DNA of 64,000 bases from Schlesneria sp. Its GTDB lineage: Bacteria > Planctomycetota > Planctomycetia > Planctomycetales > Planctomycetaceae. Positions 27,414-36,236 of the stretch are shown in pieces. Each line of letters opens with the position of its first letter. Position 1 is the stretch's first letter. A program made the position numbers and the translations under genes. The notes beneath the pieces are model-generated. The model had not been told where the DNA came from and did not search any database. It worked only from the letters and a program-made list of their open reading frames with translations. The stretch is taken from NCBI GenBank assembly GCA_028291515.1, contig JAQGHU010000063.1, forward strand, positions 124,001-188,000, given 5' to 3'.

Positions 27414-27883
27414 AGGTAAGAGGTGGGGACAGCGTGGTCTTGGTCGTCATCTATTGAGGAATAGGAACCTCTGACCTTCCGCTAAGAGAGCGGCCCAGAG
27501 GCGTGCCCGTTGGTTACGGTGCACCTACGAACATTGTCGTGAAGACGATTGTCCCGTTTGTGGTGTGCTGATCAAGACGAGGTTTGAGATTCTGGGGATC
27601 TTAGTTCGAAGTCGTCACTGACAAATTTTGACACCCCAGGACAACTTTTGACAATGGGGGACAAAACAGCCCTGTTTTTGGCAGTTTTCCTCAAAAAAGT
27701 GCAACTTTACTGACAGATGAAAATGGTTCGGTACGTGGAGGGAAGGCTGAGGGCAGTTCTGACCCGGGCAGGGCGGGAAACATAGTGTTTGTTCACGACT
27801 CTGGGGGCTCGAAGACTCGACCCCAGGCACCCGGCGTTGATTGATTGTCTTATAAACCGGCAGGTAAGAGGGATTGAGGATTG

Positions 27884-27920
27884 TGTGTGTTTTGGCCAGG
27901 GGGCTTACGCCCCCCGCTCG
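27884..27920. repeat. GGGGGC-type repeat, copy 3
   Basis: It contains tttggccagggggcttacgc followed by cccccgctcgg. It is the most palindromic copy, with arms gggggc and gcccccc around tta. Confidence 0.7.
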
Positions 27921-28047
27921 GGGAGGAGGGGGACACAGACGGGAAATGCTAGCTTCCCTGATCGAGCGGTCGTACAATTGCCGACCACGTCACTTTTGGT
28001 TCCGCGCCTGACAACTCGACTATTTCATCGAAGAAAAGGGGGCCGGT

Positions 28048-30156
28048 ATGTCCAAGTTTAAGTCGGAGCAAATTCGCAACATTGTTCTCGTAGGCCACGG
28101 TGCGGTCGGCAAGACCACGCTGGCGGATCAAATGTTGTACAAGGCCGGGGTCGGAACTCGACCCGGATCTGTGGACGACGGGACCAGCTTGCTGGATACC
28201 GACGACGAAGCGAAGCAGCACCACTTTTCGATCTCGGCCGCGATGGTGCATTTCGAACACCACGGGATGCGAATCAATGTCATCGACACACCAGGCTATC
28301 CCGACTTCGTCGGACAAGTGATCTCGGCTGTGTGTGCGGCGGAAACGGCGTTGATCACGATCAATGCGTCGGCTGGCATTGAAGCCAACACGCGGCGCAC
28401 TTTTGAGCTGGCAGGTAAGGCACACCTCGCTCGAGTGATCGTGTTGAATAAGCTGGATCAGGAAAACATCGACTTCGCCTCAGTGGTCGAAACGATTCAG
28501 GAATCGTTTGGAGCCAACTGCATTCCGATGAACGTTCCCTGCGGCGCGGGCGCGAAGTTCAAAGGGGTGAAGACGACGCTGGTGACCGGCAATCCCGAAC
28601 AAAATGGATGCGTCGTCAATCCGGCACTCTATGGTTCGGCGATGATGGACGCCATTGTCGAAGCCGACGATGAGCTGATGGAGCGGTATCTGGAAGGAGA
28701 AAAGCTGGAGTCGCATGAAGTGCTCGGAGGGATCAACAAGGCGATCGCCCGCGGGACACTAATTCCGATCTTCTGCATTAGCGCCAAGTCGGGCATCGGT
28801 GTGGCCGAGTTAATGGATGCGATGGCTGATTTTGCTCTGACACCGGGTGAACTTGTTCGGCACGCGACAGCCGATGGGCAAGACGTGGAAGTGATTTCCA
28901 CCTCGGACGCACCTCTTGTCGCGCAGGTCTTCAAAACACGGATCGACCCCTTCGTCTCCAAAATGAGCTTTATCCGCGTCCTGTCAGGGACCATGACCAA
29001 AGATTCGATGGTCAAAGACATGCGGACAGGGAAGGGGATCAAGATTCATCAACTGCTGGATGTTCAAGGAGGGCAAGTCGAAGCGATCGACGAGGCGCAT
29101 GCGGGGGATGTCGTCGTCGTTGCCAAGGTTGACGAGTTTCAGGTGGGCGATACGCTCGTGAATGGTGACCGCTCGTTCGTGTTGCCGACGATCGAATTTC
29201 CGACGCCGATGATCGGCCTGGCAGTTGAACCAAAAAGCCGTAACGACCAGCAGAAGATCTCGGGCGCACTGCACAAGATCGAAGAAGAAGATCCCACATT
29301 CCGCATCACCCGCGATCCGCAGACCCATGAAATGGTGATGCGAGGGATGAGCGACCTGCATCTGCAAATCGTGCAGGAACGACTGCATAAGCGCGACAAG
29401 GTCGATGTCGTCGTGCATGCCCCCAAAGTTCCTTATCGAGAAACCTGCGCGGGTAAGGCCGAAGGTTCCTATCGTCATAAAAAACAATCGGGAGGCTCGG
29501 GGCAATTTGCCGAAGTGCATCTGCGCGTCTACTCGCTGCCACGTGACATCGATCCCGAGACGTACTTCACGCGGCAGCAGTTCGAGAGCCTGCGAGACTA
29601 TCGCTACGACAAGGAATTGAACTTCGCATTCCTCGACTGTGTCTCCGGCGGATCCGTCCCCAATCAGTTCATCCCTGCTGTGGAAAAGGGGATTCGCGAT
29701 CGAATGGAGAAGGGGGTGCTGGCGGGATATCAAATTCAGGATGTCGCCGTCGCCCTGTTCTTCGGCAAGGATCACCCGGTCGACAGCAACGAAGCGGCGT
29801 TTCGAATGGCGGGCAGTTGCTGTTTCCGAGATGTCTTTCAGCAGGCCAAGCCGTGCCTGCTGGAGCCGGTCATGCATCTGGAAGTCACCGTCCCCGGCGA
29901 TCACGTCGGTTCCGTGACGAGCGATCTGAATACGCGTCGCGGGCGGATGGAAGGGATGGACCCATTGCCGGGCAATATGACCATCGTCCAGGCTCGAGCA
30001 CCACTTTCTGAGCTGACGACCTATGCCCGATCGTTATCCAGTATGACCGGTGGTCAGGGTTCGTTCCGCACGGACTTCAGTCATTACGAACAGGTTCCGC
30101 CACACGAACAGCAGAAGATTGTCACCGCGACCCAGATAAAGCATGACGACGACTGA
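28048..30156 (+). CDS. Elongation factor G-like GTPase (EF-G paralogue)
   Basis: The protein has 702 residues. The GTPase domain has the P-loop GHGAVGKTTL, the G3 box DTPGYPDF and the G4 box NKLDQ (where canonical EF-G has NKMD). Domains II-V follow, with VEPKSRNDQQKISGALHKIEEEDPTFRI, MRGMSDLHLQIVQERL, VPYRETCAGKAEGSYRHKKQSGGSGQFAEV and the domain V region VTVPGDHVGSVTSDLNTRRGRMEGMDP. It is not linked to rpsL/rpsG/tuf and the G1/G2 sequence differs from the housekeeping protein. It is therefore probably the EF-G-like (EF-G2 type) paralogue whose role in translocation or ribosome recycling is unclear. It acts on ribosomes in the cytoplasm. Confidence 0.88.
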   Translation: MSKFKSEQIRNIVLVGHGAVGKTTLADQMLYKAGVGTRPGSVDDGTSLLDTDDEAKQHHFSISAAMVHFEHHGMRINVIDTPGYPDFVGQVISAVCAAETALITINASAGIEANTRRTFELAGKAHLARVIVLNKLDQENIDFASVVETIQESFGANCIPMNVPCGAGAKFKGVKTTLVTGNPEQNGCVVNPALYGSAMMDAIVEADDELMERYLEGEKLESHEVLGGINKAIARGTLIPIFCISAKSGIGVAELMDAMADFALTPGELVRHATADGQDVEVISTSDAPLVAQVFKTRIDPFVSKMSFIRVLSGTMTKDSMVKDMRTGKGIKIHQLLDVQGGQVEAIDEAHAGDVVVVAKVDEFQVGDTLVNGDRSFVLPTIEFPTPMIGLAVEPKSRNDQQKISGALHKIEEEDPTFRITRDPQTHEMVMRGMSDLHLQIVQERLHKRDKVDVVVHAPKVPYRETCAGKAEGSYRHKKQSGGSGQFAEVHLRVYSLPRDIDPETYFTRQQFESLRDYRYDKELNFAFLDCVSGGSVPNQFIPAVEKGIRDRMEKGVLAGYQIQDVAVALFFGKDHPVDSNEAAFRMAGSCCFRDVFQQAKPCLLEPVMHLEVTVPGDHVGSVTSDLNTRRGRMEGMDPLPGNMTIVQARAPLSELTTYARSLSSMTGGQGSFRTDFSHYEQVPPHEQQKIVTATQIKHDDD

Positions 30157-30278
30157 CACAACTCAGGAGGGCTGAGGGGCAAGGGCTGAGGGCCAAGCGA
30201 CGGACCAGTAGGAGGGACATTGCGAATTGCAAAATGAAAATTTTCAATTGGAAGACGAGAGAAGAGATTTTCGCAGTT

Positions 30279-30293
30279 GCATGACACAACCTC
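30279..30293 (+). repeat. Single stray copy of the tandem-array core
   Basis: gcatgacacaacctc is identical to the core of the 25-bp array units at 2008-2207. Confidence 0.5.
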
Positions 30294-30447
30294 GGGTTTG
30301 CTGCAGCCAAGGTCGCCAAGATCTTGTGCGTGCAATGACCGAGACCGACGACGAATCGAATTTCAGTTCCTTCCGACACCCGGCGCTCGCAGAACCTAAG
30401 GTGGGCTGCGAGCGCCGCTCTGTGTCCATTGTTGATAGCCACTCCGA

Positions 30448-31014
30448 ATGATCGCCTGCCTGGATGTTTACTATTCACAGGACAAAGCACATGCCGCCGC
30501 GGTGGTGTTTTCGGACTGGGCCGATACGAGTTCGCTGGCCGAATATGAGGCGACGGTCGACGAGTTGGCCCCCTACCAGCCCGGCCAATTTTACTTGAGA
30601 GAATTACCACCGTTGCTCGCGGTGATCGCCAAGATCGCTGAGTCGGTCGATACTTATGTCCTTGACGGCTATTGTCACTTGTCTGCAGATTCAGCCCCGG
30701 GTCTGGGTGAACACTTGCGTGCTTCACTCCACCAACCCGTAATCATCATCGGTGTGGCGAAGAATCGCTATCAGCAAACAGAGCACGCGGCCCAACTCTG
30801 TCGCGGGCAAAGCGTCCGACCGCTGTTCATCACCGCCATCGGAATCGACTATGACGCCGCGGCTCGGCTGATCGGTTCGATGGCAGGGGAGTTCCGAATG
30901 CCGACATTGATCAAAGCGGCGGATGCTCTGTCGCGCAAAGTCGCCGAAGACGGGCCAATAGGTGGTAACTTGGAAGGCGATTCAAGGACATCTGCGGCTG
31001 AAGAGTGCGACTAA
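30448..31014 (+). CDS. Endonuclease V-like protein, active site partly changed
   Basis: The protein has 188 residues. It follows the endonuclease V pattern: first strand IACLDVYYSQDKAHAAAVVF (metal-binding Asp in LDVYY), then YQPGQFYLRELPPLLAVI (the Glu and Tyr positions of YxPGxxxxRE), YVLDGYCHL (Asp; canonical VDGxG), and IGVAKNRY (Lys). Endonuclease V nicks DNA near deaminated adenine. The C-terminal canonical SPGHR histidine is replaced (ITAIGIDYDAAARL), so activity or specificity could differ. It is shorter than the usual 220-235 residues. It is monocistronic and follows the EF-G-like gene by 290 bp. Confidence 0.72.
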   Translation: MIACLDVYYSQDKAHAAAVVFSDWADTSSLAEYEATVDELAPYQPGQFYLRELPPLLAVIAKIAESVDTYVLDGYCHLSADSAPGLGEHLRASLHQPVIIIGVAKNRYQQTEHAAQLCRGQSVRPLFITAIGIDYDAAARLIGSMAGEFRMPTLIKAADALSRKVAEDGPIGGNLEGDSRTSAAEECD

Positions 31015-31052
31015 CACCGATTCGGGTTCTGAGATTCGCGATCTTGTCACTT

Positions 31053-31172
31053 CTCATCCCGCGCTGGCGGGAATCCATCAGTTCCGCGATGAATCTGGAA
31101 GACACGATTCATAATTCCGGCATCGCGATCTTGTCACCCCGCGCTGGATTCCCGCCTGCGCGGGAATGACGA
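31053..31172. repeat. Inverted pair of attcccgc/gcgggaat elements
   Basis: One half is tcatcccgcgctggcgggaa (31054-31073). The other, inverted, is ctggattcccgcctgcgcgg from 31144. They lie in the 295-bp spacer between the endonuclease V-like gene and the SMP-30/LRR gene. Confidence 0.7.
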
Positions 31173-31309
31173 GAAGGGAACGCAGTGATCAAGCCATGAA
31201 TAATCCGAGGTGACTCACTCGCGAGATCCTGCGACCGGTGGTGCCTGACGACGGATTTTGTACGATGTGAAGCCCCTTACGAAAGTACATCACCGTTTTG
31301 AGAACACCG

Positions 31310-33451
31310 ATGATTCGCTGTAATCTGTTTGCATCTCACCTAGTCATGTTTCTGGCAGTGATCGCATACTGCAGCATGGCACCGGCGGTTGAACCGAACG
31401 GCGAACTCGCAGAGCGATTGAAAACGGTCCAATTTGATCATTACGCGGCTGCGCCGGGTTACTCTGAAGGCCCCGTTTGGCGCAACGGGGATCTCTTTTT
31501 CTGTTCGGGCGGGCTCTTGCGAGTAGCCCCTGATAGAAGCGTTCTCACGTATCTCGACTTGGGACCGGCTGGCACAGTCCTGCGCCGAGACGATCACATT
31601 CTGATTTGCGACAACAAGTACAAAGCACTCCTTGATCTTTCGCCGGAGGGGAAGGTGAGTGTAATCGCGGATCAGTTTGAAGGGCGACCGCTGCGGAGTT
31701 TGAATGACCTGACAATTGACGCTCGCGGGAATGTGTATTGGACGGATCCTGAAGGATCGTCACGGCAGACCCCTGTAGGAAGCATCTTCCGCGTGCAACC
31801 AGACGGCCGAGTCGATCGCGTTGCCACAGGACTCGCTTTTCCAAACGGACTGGATGTCGACCCTGACAGCAAGTTCTTGTACGTGATCGAATCACAATCG
31901 CAAAAGATTCTGCGTTACGCGTTGCCGCAAGACGGACGCCTGCTGGGAACGCCCGAGGTGTTCTATGACCTGGGTGGATCGGGAGGGGATGGGTGCGCCT
32001 TCGATGTCAGCGGCAATTTATGGGTGGCCGATTTTCATCGGCCTGACGCGGGGCACGGGCGCATCACTGTGCTGAGCCCAAAGGCGGAAGTGTTGGCCTA
32101 TTTGCCGGTGCCAGCAAAGGTGGTCAGCAACATCACGTTCGGCGGCAAAGACCATGATGAGATCTTCTGCACGACCGGGGATCCCCCGGGGGTCTTTCAT
32201 GCGAAGGTAGGCGTCAAGGGATTTGCGGGACACCCGGGCCAGCCGATTCCGACGACGCGCACATTGAATCTTGTTCCTCAAGTATCGCATGGGGACGCAG
32301 CAACTCTGCGACAAATCGCGAAAGTCGCGTACGACTCAAAGACTGACGGCGACAAGCTGGATGATGCGTCACGCATTCAGATCCAGGCATTGTCCGCCAA
32401 CGTCACTGATCCAGTAGTCCGCAAAGATGTCGAGCAACTGTTGCCTGACTTTGAGAAAGCGGCGGTGCGATCAGCACGCGATCGCATTTTGCTGGCCGAA
32501 GTCAAACGATTGAACGGCAAGGCCACGATGGAGGTGGCAGCTCCTGATTGGCTGCGCGCGATTGCCGGGGATGAAGGACTGGCGGTCTTCGCGCAGATCG
32601 TCGAATTGAATCTCAACGAGCGGACCAATGGCCACAAAGAACCGGAAGCGAGACCTCTGACGGAACGAGTCCACGATGAAACCTTAACGCTACTTGAGGG
32701 CCAGAGCGCATTGCGACGCCTGGAGTTGAGCGGCACGGCTATCACGAGCGCCGGGCTGGCGCATTTGCGGGAACTGACGAACCTGCAGTTTCTCAATCTG
32801 TGCTTGACCAACGTCAGTGACGAAGGCTTCGAACATCTGGCGAAGTTGACGAAGCTCCGGCGCATGACCGTTTGCTCATCGAAAGTGACGGGGATCGGGT
32901 TCCGCTATTTCACGGGAATGACGCAGTTGGAATCGATCAATCTGCACTCATCGCCAGCCAGCGACGCAGGACTGCAGGCGATCAGCAAATTGAGCAGCTT
33001 GAAACGACTGGAGATCGTTCACACAAACGTCACTGACGCCGGCCTGAGATCTCTCGCCGCGCTGACCAACTTGCGTCAACTGCATATCCATGGCAAGGAA
33101 GTGACGAAAGCCGCATTGCCATTCCTGGCACAGCTTAGCGAGTTGTACGAGTTGGATGTCTACGATCAGGCCGCCAGTAACGAGACGCTGTCACAAGTAA
33201 GGCGACTCCCCAAGTTACGGATGCTGCGACTATTCGGTGGCCCGTTTGATGACGACGGAGTGAAGCACTTGTCGGGGATGACAACCTTGGAAGAACTGAC
33301 ATTGAATTCAGGTAAAGTTACTGACTCCTCGATTGAGAACATCGGTCGTCTGAAGTCGCTCCGCACGGTTAATCTTTCGGGAACTCAAATTACCGGCGAG
33401 GGACAGGCTCGGTTGAAGCGAGCTCTGCCAACACTGGAAATCTCTCAATAG
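31310..33451 (+). CDS. Secreted SMP-30/gluconolactonase-like propeller fused to leucine-rich repeats
   Basis: The protein is 713 residues from ATG 31310; a TTG at 31298 is less likely. A signal peptide (LVMFLAVIAYCSMAPAV) precedes an SMP-30/gluconolactonase beta-propeller (about 35-330: EGPVWRNGDLFFCSGGLL, LNDLTIDARGNVYWTDPEGS, FPNGLDVDPDSKFLYVIES, GNLWVADFHRPD). A linker comes next. About nine LRRs follow from residue 460 (TLLEGQSALRRLELSGTAIT, LTNLQFLNLCLTNVSDEGFE, LTNLRQLHIHGKEVT). The propeller would cleave a lactone or phosphoester with bound metal; the LRR part would bind a partner. Two further LRR genes follow in tandem. Secretion is inferred from the signal peptide. Confidence 0.82.
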   Translation: MIRCNLFASHLVMFLAVIAYCSMAPAVEPNGELAERLKTVQFDHYAAAPGYSEGPVWRNGDLFFCSGGLLRVAPDRSVLTYLDLGPAGTVLRRDDHILICDNKYKALLDLSPEGKVSVIADQFEGRPLRSLNDLTIDARGNVYWTDPEGSSRQTPVGSIFRVQPDGRVDRVATGLAFPNGLDVDPDSKFLYVIESQSQKILRYALPQDGRLLGTPEVFYDLGGSGGDGCAFDVSGNLWVADFHRPDAGHGRITVLSPKAEVLAYLPVPAKVVSNITFGGKDHDEIFCTTGDPPGVFHAKVGVKGFAGHPGQPIPTTRTLNLVPQVSHGDAATLRQIAKVAYDSKTDGDKLDDASRIQIQALSANVTDPVVRKDVEQLLPDFEKAAVRSARDRILLAEVKRLNGKATMEVAAPDWLRAIAGDEGLAVFAQIVELNLNERTNGHKEPEARPLTERVHDETLTLLEGQSALRRLELSGTAITSAGLAHLRELTNLQFLNLCLTNVSDEGFEHLAKLTKLRRMTVCSSKVTGIGFRYFTGMTQLESINLHSSPASDAGLQAISKLSSLKRLEIVHTNVTDAGLRSLAALTNLRQLHIHGKEVTKAALPFLAQLSELYELDVYDQAASNETLSQVRRLPKLRMLRLFGGPFDDDGVKHLSGMTTLEELTLNSGKVTDSSIENIGRLKSLRTVNLSGTQITGEGQARLKRALPTLEISQ

Positions 33452-33495
33452 AGACTGGGCATGCAAGTCCGCATTCTGGCAATGACTGGGAACTC

Positions 33496-33522
33496 GAACC
33501 GCCAGCACTACACTTGCGGTTC
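33496..33522 (+). terminator. Weak hairpin after the SMP-30/LRR gene
   Basis: The arms gaaccgc (33496-33502) and gcggttc (33516-33522) surround a 13-nt loop, without a clear T-run. Position supports partial termination only. Confidence 0.35.
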
Positions 33523-33590
33523 TTCAATCTGGTAAGCTACGCCTGCAACTTTGGGCAACTTTTCGAGAGATTAACAAGGAGCTTGCCACG

Positions 33591-34199
33591 ATGATTCGTG
33601 CTGTTGGTCTGTGCCTGGTACTGAGTGGAATATCATGTTCGCTGGCGTTCGCCGAGGAAAAAACACCTCCCACCGATGCTGAAAAGGCGGCGATGGCAGA
33701 GATCCGAAAATCTGGCGGGCAAGTGATGGAGCTTGCTCAGAATGATTCTCGGTTGGATGTCGCCTTTCACTTGGCCGACGGCAAGATCGAAGATGCCCAG
33801 CTTGCTCCTCTGAAGGGCCTCCCCAAGCTGGCTCAGTTGAATGTACGTGGCAAGGACATTACGGACGCCGGATTGGCGAATATCAAGGACTCCAAAGCTC
33901 TGGTTCGACTGCATCTGGAGCGAACGAAGGTCACCGACGCGGGGCTCGACCAATTGAAGGGATTGGAGAACCTTGAGTATCTAAACCTGTATGGAACGGC
34001 CGTCAGTGACGCTGGCTTGAAATCGTTGGAAGGACTGAAGAAACTGAAGCGGCTCTACCTGTGGGAGACTAAGGTCACCGATGCGGGTGTGGCAGGCTTG
34101 AAGACCGCGTTGCCGGAACTGCAGGTTATTCGGGGTGTCGAGCCAGCCAAACCGGCTGAAGCGAAGCCCGAAGAGAAGAAGCCTGAAGAGAAGAAATAG
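33591..34199 (+). CDS. Secreted leucine-rich-repeat protein
   Basis: The protein has 202 residues. A signal peptide (AVGLCLVLSGISCSLAFA) is followed by about five LRRs with the period LKGLPKLAQLNVRGKDITDAGLA, including KALVRLHLERTKVTDAGLD, LENLEYLNLYGTAVSDAGL and LKKLKRLYLWETKVTDAGV. The tail is Glu/Lys/Pro-rich (KPEEKKPEEKK). The ATG at 33591 has the site aagga about 10 nt upstream. LRRs are non-catalytic protein-binding scaffolds, and export to the envelope is inferred. It is the middle of three consecutive LRR genes on the plus strand. Confidence 0.8.
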   Translation: MIRAVGLCLVLSGISCSLAFAEEKTPPTDAEKAAMAEIRKSGGQVMELAQNDSRLDVAFHLADGKIEDAQLAPLKGLPKLAQLNVRGKDITDAGLANIKDSKALVRLHLERTKVTDAGLDQLKGLENLEYLNLYGTAVSDAGLKSLEGLKKLKRLYLWETKVTDAGVAGLKTALPELQVIRGVEPAKPAEAKPEEKKPEEKK

Positions 34200-34241
34200 T
34201 AAATCCGATAAGACATGGACCCCAGTTGCGGGAGTAGAGCC

Positions 34242-35708
34242 ATGTTGGTCGCCATTGCTCGACAGTTAGCGATTACAGTCGTCGTCCTGGGGATGGTCGG
34301 GATCAGCGCGATCCTGTGGCCATTGGAGGATCTTCGTCCCGAGCGGCAGCTTGCCGCGGCTGGGGCCAAGTTGTGCTTTGCTCACGATGAAACCATGTTG
34401 GTGGGAGCGCTGCTCGAAGGACAGCACATTGGTGACGACCTTGTCATCGTCGCCTCTAAAGTTCCCTCGCTGCAACGGCTGTCACTGATTGATAGCCGTG
34501 TTAGCGATCACGGGATCAGGTCACTGCAGTCGCTACAGAAACTCTCTTCGCTCAATCTCAGCCGAGCAAGTTTGACAGGTGAATCTCTGATTGCCATGGC
34601 AGAATGCCCCGCACTGCGGGAACTGCGACTGGATGGCAGCGAGTGGTTGCGTGACGATCATCTCGTCGAATTAGCTCGGCTAAAGAACCTGGAAATCCTG
34701 AGTCTGGCCGACACGAATGTGACGACGACCGGGCTCGAACATCTTCGCTATCTGCCGAAGCTGCGCTATCTGCTGCTGGACCGTTGCCACAACATCACCG
34801 ATGAGTCCGTAGATGATTTAATCTCCCTCTGTCAGGAAAATCATCTCAACCTGAGCCTCTCGGGAACAGAAATCACCTTGCCACAGCTCGTGCGAATGCG
34901 ACGGACACTGACGAAGTGTGCGATTCAATTTCGCCCCGAAACAATGACTGGTTTGCGGGCGATCGGTGAACGCGGACAATTCATGACCAACGAACTCGGT
35001 GAAATCCGGGGATTTCGACGGCGCGCCGATCTTGACGGCCTGTTTGTTCCTCTTCGACCAGGCGACCTGACTGTCGTTGCCACCACTGCCTCTGAACTCG
35101 TCGAAATCAATCTCGATCACAGCAATGTTGACGATGTCATGTTTCAGGAACTGCGTGAATTGCCACGACTGGAAGTGCTACGTCTGTCGAGTTGTTTTGC
35201 GACAGATGACAGCTTATCAGTCTTGTCGAGATTTCCGAATCTGTTGAGCTTGTCGCTGATGGAAAATGATATCGACGGCCGCGGGTTGGTTCATCTGCAG
35301 CATGTTCCACAGCTGACGAGTCTGCGAGTCCAGTCGCGACGCGGCGATGATATTCTTGATCATTTGCAGAGTCTGACACACTTGCGGACGTTGGTCATTT
35401 GCGCCCCGCTCTCCAATGAAGGGATGGAGCGAATATCAAAACTCCCGCGATTGAGTTCGTTAACGCTGATCGGAACAGATGTTCGGCGTCAGGGCATCGC
35501 CAAGTTGGCCGACAGTCAAACTCTGAATGAATTGCGATTTGAGGGTGGACTAATCGATGACTCAGACATTGATGCCTGTGCCGAACTCCCGCTGCTGAAA
35601 TGGCTGATCCTGCCGCAGAACTCGCTCACTCGGGCTGGGCGGGATCGACTCTCGAAATTGCGCCCCGACCTGGCTGTGGAGTGGACGGAATCATTGATGC
35701 GTCGATGA
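34242..35708 (+). CDS. Membrane-anchored leucine-rich-repeat protein
   Basis: The protein is 488 residues from the ATG at 34242, which has a GGGAG site; an ATG at 34215 would add nine residues. An N-terminal membrane anchor (RQLAITVVVLGMVGISAILW) is followed by about fourteen LRRs, with units such as VPSLQRLSLIDSRVSDHGIR, LKNLEILSLADTNVTTTGLE, LPRLEVLRLSSCFATDDSLS and LPRLSSLTLIGTDVRRQGIA. There is no catalytic domain. It overlaps neither neighbour; 42 bp follow the preceding LRR gene, so the two are probably cotranscribed. The repeats probably form a curved binding surface outside the membrane. Confidence 0.8.
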   Translation: MLVAIARQLAITVVVLGMVGISAILWPLEDLRPERQLAAAGAKLCFAHDETMLVGALLEGQHIGDDLVIVASKVPSLQRLSLIDSRVSDHGIRSLQSLQKLSSLNLSRASLTGESLIAMAECPALRELRLDGSEWLRDDHLVELARLKNLEILSLADTNVTTTGLEHLRYLPKLRYLLLDRCHNITDESVDDLISLCQENHLNLSLSGTEITLPQLVRMRRTLTKCAIQFRPETMTGLRAIGERGQFMTNELGEIRGFRRRADLDGLFVPLRPGDLTVVATTASELVEINLDHSNVDDVMFQELRELPRLEVLRLSSCFATDDSLSVLSRFPNLLSLSLMENDIDGRGLVHLQHVPQLTSLRVQSRRGDDILDHLQSLTHLRTLVICAPLSNEGMERISKLPRLSSLTLIGTDVRRQGIAKLADSQTLNELRFEGGLIDDSDIDACAELPLLKWLILPQNSLTRAGRDRLSKLRPDLAVEWTESLMRR

Positions 35709-35723
35709 AAGAGCCAATCGCAG

Positions 35724-36080
35724 ATGAATTCGTTGCCAATCCTGCCGCCGACCACTTGTGACAACTGCGGCGTTTGTTGCTTCGGAATCGGATCGCCAGT
35801 TGTGCTTTACGCGTCTCAATCGCACTACGCCAATCCACATCCTTTTCGTCCACTCGATCTTCCACAAGAGCTGATCGACGAGATCGATAGTCATTTTTCG
35901 GGCTTGTTACGAGGCCAGGAACCTCAGGATTGCTGTTTGTGGTTCGACTCGGTCACACGATTGTGCAAGCACCATCAATATCGTCCGCAGGTTTGCCGCG
36001 ACTACGAAATCGCCAGCCGCGAATGCCTGCGGGAACGGAAGAATGCCGTCGAGTCCGGGAATCCGTTTCCCTTGCGGTAG
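35724..36080 (+). CDS. YkgJ-family cysteine cluster protein
   Basis: The protein has 118 residues. The N-terminus has CDNCGVCCFG; later CCLWFDSVTRLCKHHQYRPQVCRDYE completes the YkgJ-like set (CxxCxxCC ... C...C...C). These proteins are thought to bind zinc or an iron-sulfur cluster; the role is uncertain. It starts 15 bp after the LRR gene, so it may be cotranscribed, although the functions have no obvious link. A dispersed repeat starts 17 bp after its stop. Confidence 0.8.
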   Translation: MNSLPILPPTTCDNCGVCCFGIGSPVVLYASQSHYANPHPFRPLDLPQELIDEIDSHFSGLLRGQEPQDCCLWFDSVTRLCKHHQYRPQVCRDYEIASRECLRERKNAVESGNPFPLR

Positions 36081-36096
36081 TGCGGGTCGCACTTCC

Positions 36097-36167
36097 GTCG
36101 CGTTGAAGCATGGGTGAGACACAGTGGGCTTTCGCTCGCGGGACGCCACAGTTAGGTACGCTCTAGT
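36097..36167. repeat. Dispersed post-gene repeat, copy 2
   Basis: It is homologous to 8014-8090 (gtcgcgttgaagcatgggt...cgctctagt). Confidence 0.75.
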
Positions 36168-36196
36168 TCCTGCATCGACATCGTCCCACGACTCGC

Positions 36197-36225
36197 GGGA
36201 TTCCCGCCTGCGCGGGAATGACGAG
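36197..36225. repeat. attcccgc/gcgggaat element, single copy
   Basis: gggattcccgcctgcgcggg followed by aatgacgag matches the 31144-31172 half-element. It lies between convergent genes. Confidence 0.7.
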
Positions 36226-36236
36226 TGGAGCAGGTG

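Larger units (their letters stand above)
26952..28047. other. 1.1-kb spacer with two repeat copies
   Basis: No gene is supported. The plus-strand frame 27133-27474 runs through a repeat and looks non-coding. It contains a degenerate tctcacgcggagacgcgaag-type element (about 27181-27215) and copies 2 and 3 of the GGGGGC repeat (27379-27413, 27884-27920). The last 30 bp include the leader of the EF-G-like gene with the purine-rich site aaaaggggg. Confidence 0.6.

Noticed and set aside
27133-27474. Possible 113-residue protein
   Set aside because: It runs through a dispersed repeat, has no domain and no ribosome binding site, and has the biased composition of spacer DNA.
33480-33530. tRNA-like stretch (gaactcgaaccgcc)
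   Set aside because: There is no acceptor stem, anticodon arm or CCA arrangement; only a weak 7-bp hairpin is found.
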